Positions 35,501-47,500 of a stretch of 64,000 nucleotides of DNA are shown here, piece after piece. The stretch is from NCBI RefSeq assembly GCF_001625305.1, contig NW_017803680.1:101210-165209 (forward strand), read 5' to 3'. The DNA comes from Branchiostoma belcheri (lineage: Eukaryota; Chordata; Leptocardii; Amphioxiformes; Branchiostomatidae). The notes under the pieces are model-generated. The model did not search any database. It was not told the DNA's origin and saw nothing but the letters and a program-made list of their open reading frames with translations. Position numbers and translations under genes: made by a program. Each line of letters starts with the position of its first letter. Position 1 is the first letter of the stretch.

Positions 35501-38500
35501 TGACCTGTGTCTTGGTGGGGTTCTGTAAGACTGACATGTGTCTTGGTGGGGTTCTGTTAGACTGACCTGTGTCTTGGTGGGGTTCTGTAAGACTGACCTG
35601 TGTCTTGGTGAGGTTCTGTAAGACTGACATGTGTCTTGGTGGGGTTCTGTTAGACTGACCTGTGTCTTGGTGGGGTTCTGTTAGACTGACCTGTGTCTGG
35701 TTGGGGCTGTGTAAGACTGACCCGTGTCTTGGTGAGGTTCTGTTAGACTGACCTGTGTCTAGGTGGAGTTTTGTTAGACTGACCTGTGTCTTGGTGGGGT
35801 TCTGTAAGACTGACCTGTGTCTTGGTGGGGTTCTGTAAGACTGACCTGTGTCTTGGTGAGGTTCTGTAAGACTGACATGTGTCTTGGTGGGGTTCCGTTA
35901 GACTGACCTGTGTCTTGGTGGGGTTCTGTTATACTGACCTGTGTCTTGGTGGGGTTCTGTTAGACTGACCTGTGTCTTGGTGGGGTTCTGTAAGACTAAC
36001 CTGTGTCATCTTCGGGTTCTGTGTGGAACAGTAGATCTCCATCTCCACGTCCTCCCCATGAGGCACCACGATGGCGGCGCAGGTCTCCATGTAGAAGTGC
36101 TCCTGGCCTCCAATCCTCAGCTCACCCTCAATGTTCTCATATACATGTAGATGATGAACTATTAGGTAACTTTTGCAGTTTCAAAGCAAATTTATAACAT
36201 TTGGTCTAGGTCTAGCCTAAGAAACTACCGTTATGTTTATTGTTATATATATGTAGTGACTGCTTCCTTCAGCTCTGTCACGCCTCGTGTTGAAGCACAT
36301 TATGTAGCACGAGGCAGAACAGAGCTGGAGGGGCTGGTCGACCATTGTGACAGCACCTCTATAAACTGAACAATATTGCTCAATTCCTTCAGCTAGACAA
36401 TGGACAGCTGTGTTACCTGGTCAGCCTTCTGAAAAGCCTCCTCCAGATTTCCCTTCTCTATCTTGTTGATGGGATGGAAGAACGACTGATGCAGAATTGC
36501 ATCCTGATAAGCAAAGGCATGATTGATTACACAGAGAGAAATTAGCACACCATATATCAACCTAAGAGACATGGACTGGTTTTCCGTGTCAGAATCAGCA
36601 TATTTTTTCCAACCAGTCATTACTTATGGCCAATTTTGCCTAAGTCTTAGCTCATTTTGTATTCAGCCAATAGTCAAAACAACTGGAGGGACAACGGGCA
36701 ATAAACCTCTGGATCAGATCAAACACTTCTTTTGCACTTGCTCTAGGTACAACCCATGTTTGACCTTACTGACCTCAATTGTGATGATTTTGGGTTCCAG
36801 GTCATCATACTGCACCACCACTGATTTAGCTGCCCGTTGCGCATGTGCCTGTGTGTCCGCCAGCACGGCACCTACTACCTGCCCAACACAGGTCACCTAC
36901 ATGGAATAACAACACATCCCAAGTTCTAGGCATGCCTATATTCTTCCTCTACATAATTACAGGAAATAATTCATGTTTTTAATACAATATGAACAATTCA
37001 TGTTTCAGCACAGTTGCAGTCGTTTCAGAACCTCTAATTAGAGTTCAGGGCCCCACTGCAAAGCAGTGTTAATCACTGAGAAGGCTACTCTGGCTAAAAA
37101 ATAAAATAAATTGAAAGACCACGTACGTTGCTTTAATTGGTTAATGATTCTTTTGTTTTGTTTGAATGGTAAACTTTGCAACTCTAATTGGCAATATGAC
37201 TGCCAGGACCCTTGCTGTGCTTCCTTGAAACATGGTTCAATGTCATTTTAAGAACTCAACGACACAAGTGCATACAAACAAAAAAACAAACCAAAAAAAC
37301 CTTATCACAAAGAAATTACACAACAATTGCAAATTGCCCTGACTTGTGAAAGTTACCTTCTCAGAGGCGAAGATCTCTTCGTCCATGACGTCGGGACCCG
37401 TGACGTTGGAGCCCGGGACATCCTTGGCACTGACAAACATCTCCACTCCCGGCATCTGCAGGGCTGCACTGGGGTCAATGGAGCTGGGGAATGGTAATAA
37501 TTCTTGAAGAAAGCCTTTTAAGATACACAAAAGCTTGTTCTATTTCATTACAAGGGACAATGTTCATATGTGAAAACCAAGATGATCGAAGTGAATGATA
37601 ACATTATCATAAGGATTGTTCAAACATACTGGAAACATACCTGCTACACACGAATAATTTTTTAAACTATATCAGAGCAAGCCCAATTATTTACTGTTAC
37701 AGGTAACATGTTACACAATACATCATCAACTTACAGAATTTTGGCATGAGCCTTTTTGCTGAGCACCAGTCCAAGATACAGTTCACCTGACATGAACACA
37801 GCATGTACATGTATGTTAGACAACAGGCAAGCTCATGCAATACTCGACTGTTGTCATTACCATATGCAGGTTGGCAAATTATACACTTTTCACAATAAAC
37901 TGTTCATTCCTTTATAAACAGCCTTTGAACTGGGCACAGTACTAACTGCCGTCCGTCCTCACTGTTGCATCCAGAACCATGCTTTATATCCAGATCCGTG
38001 CTTTGGCATGGCTCTGGATAGTTCACACGTATTCAGAACCATGCTTGGAGCAAATCTACGTTCTTTGATATAATCTATGATATCTAAGACTAGAACTAAG
38101 CCTGATCGTAACCCTAAGTCATTCAGGCATAGAACTAACAGTGTGTAATGTTATATTATTAGGCAGGGTTCTGGATACGATACTGCAATGTATTTTAGTG
38201 TGAAATGAAGTAAATGAAACATATACAGTTTATAAGTAGAGCCAGGATTCCCTCCTTACCCTGTAGGCACGACATGCTATCCGTGTACACAGCCTCCCCA
38301 GATACCTTTGACCCAGTGTAGTCGTCACACTTCAAAGAAGCCATGTGACAAGCTTCACTGGGTCAGTCTACTGAGGAAGACCAGAGTGACTGGTCGAAAG
38401 CTCTAGGTGAGAGAACGTCTTTGTGTTGGATCTAACGTTTTAACTTAAACATTACACACTACCAACACAGATGAACAATCATTCCTAATAGTTAAAACAA

Positions 38501-41500
38501 TGTAATCTCCAAACAGATTCGGTGGGGATAAGTGGGTAATGGATGGGGAAATGGATATTTGATACTGTCTTACCCCCACCGAAAGATCTGCTTGGATATT
38601 ACATTTTATTATGAAAGTTCATCTGTGTTGGTATGTAATTATGGGTTCACCACACCACGAAGTGGTGGTGAACCCATATTGCTTTTTCTGATGTTTCTTC
38701 TCCTCCTTCTCCTCCTTCTCCTTCTCCTCCTGCCATATCTTTAAAAGGATTCAGCTTCTTCATTTTAGGGCCTAAGGTCCTGAAATTTGGTATGGAGGTA
38801 CAGTGGGCAAATACCCCTAGGCGTTTTTTAAATTTTTATGATACAGGCTTTTAGAATGGTTTTATTTGAGTTTTTTGGCTGTGTTATAGCAAATGTATTA
38901 CTGTGTTAGTGTGCCTTGTTTACCACGTCTGGGCATGAGTCATCACAATGGAATGCAGGGCATCAACCAATAGGCATGCAGCTTTCCTCTATACTTCTTG
39001 CTGATTGGCTGTTGGGATTTAACTTGATTAACACCCGCACAGAGCATTTCCACCTGCACAGAGCATTTCTTGCTGATTGGCTGTTGGGATTTAACTTGAT
39101 TAACACCTGCACAGAGCATTTCCATACTGACAGTATGTCTTTATTCAAGTGTTTTGGTAGGTATTTCAAGCTTTTCTGCTCCAGCATTGGAATGCGGGGC
39201 ATGAACGTTTTTTATTTTATTTTGAAAATCAATAGTTTGCATTATGCAATTAAAAATCCTAACCAATAAAGTAGGGAATAGCTATCCAACTGTTGTTTTT
39301 AGTTGTATGTTACTTCATATTATAGTTATATCAATGTAATCATTGTTTTCCCTTGTGTTTCTCATTCTTTCCCTGCCATGTGGTAAAATGTGGTGAACCC
39401 ATCGCTGTATTTGCTCCAAACCAAATATTGGCCTTTCTAGTGTTCAAGTTAAAACCTCTGATGTCTCCCTCCTCACCCTGTAGGGGGGGCATGTCGTCCG
39501 TGTACACAGCCTCCCCAGTCACCTGCTTCAGCGCAGACAGGTGCATGATGGGACGCCCAACAGCATCCTCCCTCGCCTGACCTTCAGGAACCTCCTGTAC
39601 AGACAAGTTGGTCATTTCAATTTAATCAAATTTCCCGAGAAAACAGGAGAAAGTGTGTTATTAAACACGCTTTACTGTTATACATTGTACCTAAAGTTAC
39701 TTTTACGTTAATTCTCAGCAAACATTTTGCTTTTAGAAGTTTAAACTCTTGTACCTTGATTATTCATACACTTAATGTATACTACAGCGCAGTGTTATGT
39801 TTGCTCGACCTATGTCCCTCCTATAACCAGTGTAGACAGTTAAAGTAAAGATGACTGTATAGCTATTAAGCTGTGCATCCTACCAGACCACGAGAGACCA
39901 CGTTACCTCGGTCTGTATCAGATTCTATATCTGTACAGACGGTATAGATGCCCTTTGGCATAACACACCAGTTTTGCAGGCATTCATCACGGCGACAGCT
40001 GGCTCTGTCATATGCTCATCTAACTAAGCACTGTTTAAAGCTATCTGGTTATGATGCCCAAACTGTACTTGAAGGCAGCGAGTTCCACTCTACCTGATAC
40101 ATCTGTGTACCATGTGACGGCTCTCTGTGGTACAGGCTGCAGGCACTCCTGTAGGTCGGGGGGACATCCTGTACAGGAGAAAACACAGAGATGTGATAAA
40201 AAATAATAGTTGCTCATCATCATCTTTTGGATCTGGGATAGATGTACGGTGCAGAAGGTGTTCAACACCAAGGACAGGTCTGTGTGCCTCTGTGCAGATG
40301 GTGTTTATCACCAAGGGCAGGTCTGTGTATCTGAGTGCAGATGGTGCTCATCACCAAGAACTGTACTCATATGTGACTGTCAGCAACTGATCAGTTACTG
40401 ACAGTCCCATTTTAGTAACATCTCTGTAAAGCAGATTACATGTAACTCATTGTGTCATACCTGGGCCACCAATACGTTCGATACGGGTATTCCGAAATTA
40501 CGAATACCTTTGATGCGCGGTGTTCTATACAGGTATCCTCGGTCCCAGCCCTCCCGCGGATCTTATCTCCCTCAGGCCTTCGAGCGATCCGACCCGCGGT
40601 CGGGCTGATACCTCAGGCGATATGGAATACACCGTGTAGCGTTCTATATTGACTGCAATGTAACTGACAAGTACTGATGCTTCGTAACAATTATTCAGAC
40701 TGATCTCTTATTGACGGTTACTGTCATAGAAGTACTAACATGCTACTGGTAATAAATAAAATGGTACCTTGAGGTTGAGCCTCTGCTGTACAGACAGAAA
40801 GAACTTGAAGAAGAAGCTGGTGGTGAGGGTTCGGCGGAACTCGGCCATTCCTCCGGGGACAGACGGGGGCAGCGGCAGGTCGTCCTCCAGACTGGAGCAG
40901 GCCTCGGGGAGCAGGTCGTTGTCCCACTTCCTAATAATATAAACAAGACTTCCCACTTAAATCATTGTCCCATTATGTAGACAACAATTCCAACTCAGAT
41001 CATTGTCCCAATTTTGAACAATGTAGACAAAACTTCCCACTTAGATTATTGTCTCACTCTCTAAAACTACAATTCGAATTACTGTCTAGGAGATAGCAAG
41101 CCAAGAAAAAAATGGTTATACGGGCTACAAAAGAATGGACTAATTTGCACTTTTCCATTTATAATCTACCTCATGCTATTTTTACGCTCTTCTACTCTTT
41201 TCTGTCTCTATGTTGTATTCTATCTTCTGCAATTCTTACACTCTTGCACTTTTTTTGTTAACTGATGATTATACACAGGATAAACTTGTGTTTCACTCAC
41301 AGTCCCACAAGCCTGTTGGCCGTGTTGCGAGCCATGACGGTGGTGGGAGCCATTCCTCCGAAGGACAGGGCGATGTCCTGGATAACGTTTGTCTCCTCCT
41401 CAAACCGCACCCAGAAGGCTGCATTTACGATGGCAATGTCATCGTCCCTCCTCCGGGCTTGCTTGTAAGCCAGAAAGAACTCATTCTAAAGACAATAGAT

Positions 41501-44500
41501 GCAATGTTGGACTGATATTGAGTTGGACTGAAATCTTCACACGATCTAGCTCAAGAGAGAGAGAGAGAGAGAGACAGACAGAGATGGTGACCATCTTCTC
41601 CAATTCTGTCTTGCAACTTGCTACAACATGTTATCCAACGGAGTAATACATCACCAGTTACCATGGTGACAGCCATCTGACCTTTTTTGTTTGGTGAAGT
41701 AGAAAAGAGTAAAACAATGTGTTTCATCCTGCTTTTCCTTCTGAAAACTAGGTAAACATAAAAGTAGCATCTGCTCTTTAAGAAGAACTGACACACCTCC
41801 TTGGTGAAAGGAAGATCCAGAGACACCATGACCTCCTGAGGAGAAAGAGCAGTCCTCCTGTAGCCGGGGAAGAAGTCGTGGCCCATCCTGACCACTCGGC
41901 TGCCTCCCTGGTGGGACGCCACCGTCACGGTGCAGCCGGCTGACAGGAGGATGGGGTTCAGGTCAGAGATGGGGCTGGCGGTCACGATGTTCCCTCCGAT
42001 GCACTGTTGGCAGGAAAAATTAACATCTATATTTATTGTTTGATTATCAAGTTTTTTATGTAATATTTGATGACATGATAGAGCAGTGCAAAACACAAAA
42101 ATATCACCATGTGAATATATCTTGTACATCAAATGTTACCTCCAATGCACAATTGATAATTATAACAATTCATCTAAAATGTTATAGGCTGACAAAATAC
42201 TGGCTGTGACCCGAGTTCAATCTGTTATAATAAACCGTACCCCGACATTTCTGATCTGGTGGCCGGCAAACCACCTCAGCATCTCCACTATGGCAGCAAA
42301 CAGTCTGGTCTGATGTTCTGTTCACACAGGAAATACGAAGGGTGAGACATTACAGAAATCTAGAAACATTTAAACTACTAAAAGCTAACTATGTTCCTCG
42401 TGCTTAATGATGCTATCCCCTGACGTCAGTCACTCTTATTTATTTACCATATTCTGTAACTATACCATCATTTTAAAAAAAAGTGCATAGAACAAAAAAA
42501 TTCTAGATAAACAAAAACTCTTACCTGGAAGATCAGCTATGGCCTCTGTCAGAGTGTCATTGAGGTAGGTAAGTGTGCATCCGGCTCCGAATGTGATGCC
42601 GTGCTCGGTGTACCTGTGGAAGTTGATCTCAGGCAGGTGTCCAGGTGCGATGATCAGGGGGTATTCACAGTTCTTAAGCTTCACCTCAACACCTGCACAA
42701 AGACGACTCTTTTGTCATTCACAAGAACAATATAAATTGTTGCATTCTAGGGCACTAGTGTCTAGCACCACTGATTATGTTTGATGGATTAACTTTTAAG
42801 AATGTATACTCTGCACTTCTTTGATACTTTTTGATACTTCTTTGATCTGAACTCAAACCGTTGTTCTTCCTCCAGGGTTATTTATGATTAAAAGTTTTTA
42901 CACCGCTCCAAACCTCAACATTTGAAATCATTTTATCACATTAATTAAATCTCTTTTCATACATACCAACTTCTGAGTTCCCAACCACCAGCTTGGCATG
43001 TGAAATCCTTGTTTTCAGTTCCAGAACCTCCTTGAAAGTTGCAGGTTTGATCCAAGTGACTCGCTCTCCAACAAACTTCAGAGTCGTCTGATCACCACTC
43101 TCAGATATCTATATGAATCATATTGGGTAGTTAGGATATAACTTGTGATAAACTAGTTAGAATATGGCCAAAAAATACAAATCCCATATTGAATTGTGTC
43201 CTCTATGGCATGCAATGGTACATACAAGACCTTGGATCTAAACACTCTGACAGAAATAAATGTTTGAATACCCATAAACACTTAAAACAATAATAAACGA
43301 TGATGCCATTTACCATTAGCTCAGGTGGGAAGATTGGCTCTTGGGTTGGGTCAAGGGGCCTGAACTCTGACACCTGGAACAACTCGGTGGAGACCTGTGC
43401 AGCATGAGTCACATCCTCAATCCATCCATTGCCAGTGTTGCCATTGGCTGCCTGCCCATTGGTTACCTGTCCATTGGCTGACTTCCCGTTTTGAACGTGA
43501 CGGCAGCAGCCGCTCCCAGCCATTCCTCCACAGCAGCCCTGGAACTCCTGGAAATTGTGCAAAAGTACAGCGCATGAATTAGAAACACCTTCTACTGCCT
43601 TTTATTCAAGATGAAGGATAAAAAATATCCTTGACACTGAACATAGGAAAGCTGTCCCTGGTGTCATCAACAAAGCCAAACATACCTATCCATTGTGCTG
43701 GATGCTATGTGTACATACATGTAATTAGACCTGTCCCTAGCATTGAAATCATCTACACGCATTCAAATACACACACACACAAACACACACAGAACCGTCC
43801 CTGGTGCTGAATGCCATCCACACAAGTTTACAACTAAGCCACACAGAATATCTGTACCTTGGTGAAAGTCTTGTATCCCTCCAGAATAGGTCTGTAGCCA
43901 GTACACCTGCACAGGTTACCTAGAGGAAGTGGAAACCATTTTATTGCACATTTTGCATATTTGCAATTTTGAAACTTTTGTCATGACTTGATATTCATCT
44001 GGTACTTTATTAGTATCAAATAGTGAATACACAGAAGTGCTGAATCGAGACTTACAATGAGACTACCCACCATACTGGAGCATAAAGCAGGGTTAATTAG
44101 GTCTAGAGGAAGAGTTTTCTTGAGCCAAAGACACCTGACATATCAGAAGTGGCAGATCTCAGTTGAAGAAAAAGCTGTGGCGTAGTAAAGCACACAAAAG
44201 AGTTAATCTGGCAGATGCTCTACAAACTTCAGACATGCTTGACAATGACAAACTAACTAGAGTTCCCCGATCTCATACCTTTGCTAAATGATGTTAATGT
44301 TTATGGCTGATAAACTATAGATTATTCCCCCTTTTTGTCAAAGTAGGATCCTCATTTTCATGAATTAATATCAGTTTATCATATTCTCAACCAAAAGACA
44401 GTCATATATCAACAAACAATGCCATTCTAGCATTTCCTCATAAATTATGCAAATGACATCCTAATTTGAATGCATCATGTTTAATGATGTTCACCTTCAC

Positions 44501-47500
44501 TGAACTTTCAAATACCATAAGTATGAAATTCCAGGCAGTTATCATGATTACAGAATTATAACATTTTCTCATTCATTATGCAAATTAAGTCTTCACTTAC
44601 ATAATCAATATCTTCTAGTGTTTATCTTATTCTCAATTACCAATGTCACAAGCTTCATTAGTCCTATGATGGAATGCAGCTGATTTATAGAATTTCCCCA
44701 TAAATTATGTAAATTACATTCATATTTCCATAACTGTCACAAAATTATATTAAGCATCATGAAAGCTAGATGCATACCAAAAATCACGACGATCTGTCAA
44801 CCGGTTCTTGAGTTACTAGTATCCTCTTTTGAATATTTTCAAGCAGATAGCCCTGCAGTTCCAGAGCAAGCCGCTAGGGAGCTCAAACTTACGACACTTC
44901 TTCCCCAGCACAAGAACTACCTACCATCTAAATTTCGTCACCCTAGCTTGCCTAGATCTTGAGATATCAAAACCGGAAGTTCAGCTGCAGTACCATAACA
45001 AGCCGCTAGGGGGTCCAAAATCTATTAGTTTTGGGATCCCATCAAGACCTACCCACCTACTAAGTATGAAAACAATCCATTTAAGTCTTCTTAAGTTATC
45101 CCTCACGATCCCTCACGCAAGAACCAAGCGTCTGCAGCAGTCCTTCCTGCATTGCGCGATCAGACTGTACAACGACTCACTGCAGAAATCGGCATGAACT
45201 GTGTATATATTGTAAATAATTCTTGTATGTGTCTTTGTATATGTTTTTAAGTAGATGTGTTGTGTGAATTTTTTTTTAATGAGGGAAATGTGAAAATTTG
45301 TACCCAATTCAGAGGGGGTGCTTTTTGCACTCCCCCCTGCTGATGTACATTTTTTGAGTGGAGAATAATAAAGATTCAACTTATCGTGTCTACAGACGGA
45401 CGGACACACACACACATACACGAACGCCTCTAAAAACATAACCTTCTTGGCGAAGGTAATAACAGCGAGTGCAGGATCGACTCACCCTGAAAAGCGGCCT
45501 CCAGCTGGTCCATGTTGGGAATTGGGTGATTGCGCAGTAAGGTGTACATGGACATGACGATCCCCGGGGTGCAGAACCCACACTGGGAACCATGAGCCTT
45601 CGCTATCCTCTCCTGATCAGGGAAAATCAGCAAGACACACTTTTTAAAAACACACACTTTACAGGCAAATTAAATGACAATGGGGAGTGGCCATACTGCA
45701 CTTTTACTGGCTGTTTTACTCCAACTTAACGGGTGTGTTACTGGTAAGCCAATCAGAACCACATAGCTAGTAGGTTTGCCTTTAAGTGATAGCTTTAGTC
45801 TGCTTTAGTGTGGGAGACTGTGGATTTGAATAATACTTGGAGGCATGGATCGATGTTCATGATTTTTTGGCAGGGAGGTTACCAATGGGGAAACCAAGAT
45901 CAAATACAAAAAAATTAACTTCGTGGGGGGTCCCTATGTCACTGCAGCGAACCTTTTGTGTTTCTCCTTTGTTAGCAAGGTACAGCCTGGTCCTGGTACT
46001 ACCTTATACAACACGTGGTGCAGGAAGGACATTGACTTTACAGGAGAGAAGGTGAGAACCTGACCTGTACAGGGTGCAGTCTGGTCCGGGTGCTGCCGAT
46101 CCCTTCCACTGTGGTGACAGCTGCGCCGTGTAGGGAGCAGATAGGAGCGAGGCAGGCGTTCACGGCAAGGTGACTGCACGGCAGTACTCAGGAAAACACA
46201 CGTCTTGTCTATTAATGTGTAAATCACCTCAAGTCCCAGGGTAGCACGCAATCCACCTAAGCCGCCACCCCTACACATTTTCTAAGAACCCCAACTCTAC
46301 TAGGGAGCAAATAGGAACAAGACAGGTATTCAAAGCAGGGTGACTGCAACGCATCTTTTATCCTGTGTTTATGATACTTTATCTCTTTAATTCACAAGTC
46401 CCTGGGTTAGGCAGCAGCTCATGCAACCCACATATGCCCCCCTCACCCCAACACCATTCTATAATATGCAGCTGCCCAGTAATGTCCATTATACTTATAC
46501 AATATATTCCAGTATATATCTAGATCTTATAAACCGCCACTCTGGGATATGCTGATTTGTAATCCAGGAATGCCCATGATACATACAGCATTAATGTAGA
46601 ATACATTCAATACAACACGGTGTAGTGGTATTTCTATCACCCAAGGTACCACCATATGCATCCTTACCAAAGTCGGATAACCCATTAGTTATCACACAAG
46701 CCTAACCCATATCGAACGTTATCACAGTCTAAGCAGTCTGGTATGTTATGTCCAACCTGGGCCGCGATTACGTTTGATACGGGTGTTCCGACCCGTGTGA
46801 TAACTAGCGGTACGTACGGCCCGGGGGTTCTTAACGCGTACGGCCTGGGGGTTCCAAATGTTCTAAGATCGATTGGAACGCGTTTCGCCCTAACCGCGTG
46901 CACCGATTTCGAAAAGTCGAACTCAAAATTCGGACGTTGGAATTGATGTTATTGCATTATTCTTTTGGGTTTAGGGACACCAAATTTTCGCTCATTTCGC
47001 ATTGAAAGGTGTGTTTTTTTTGGGTGGGTATGACCAGGGTGCGCGGTCGGGCTGGTACCTCGGGCGATACGGAATACACCGTGTTGTATTCTATATTTAT
47101 ATATCAATCCCCATGTAACGTTATATCTTGTAAAAGGTATGGTATATGTGTAAAAGGATACAGCACCTTCCTCTGTGCCTGGCTGTACCTGGACACCATG
47201 ACAGTACAGGCTCCACATCCTCCCTCCCCGCAGCCCAGTTTCGCTCCTGTCAGGCGTACTGGTCAACTGTTAAGGAATCTCAACAACACAACAACAAATA
47301 ATTTTGTTTAAAGTTAAAACTTTTGGTCCAACACACAAAAAAAAGTTCTCTCACCTAGAGCTTTCGATCAGTCACTCTGGTCTTCCTCGGTAGACTGACC
47401 CGTGGCTTCTTTGAAGTGTGACGTCAACACTGGGTCAAATATTTTTTCCAGACATAAACCTTCATATTTTCTCATATACGTGGTACATTACTTTAGTAGG

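Noticed and set aside
34820-36000. CRISPR-like regular array
   Set aside because: Contiguous 31-bp units without unique spacers in an intron of a eukaryotic gene. It is a minisatellite.
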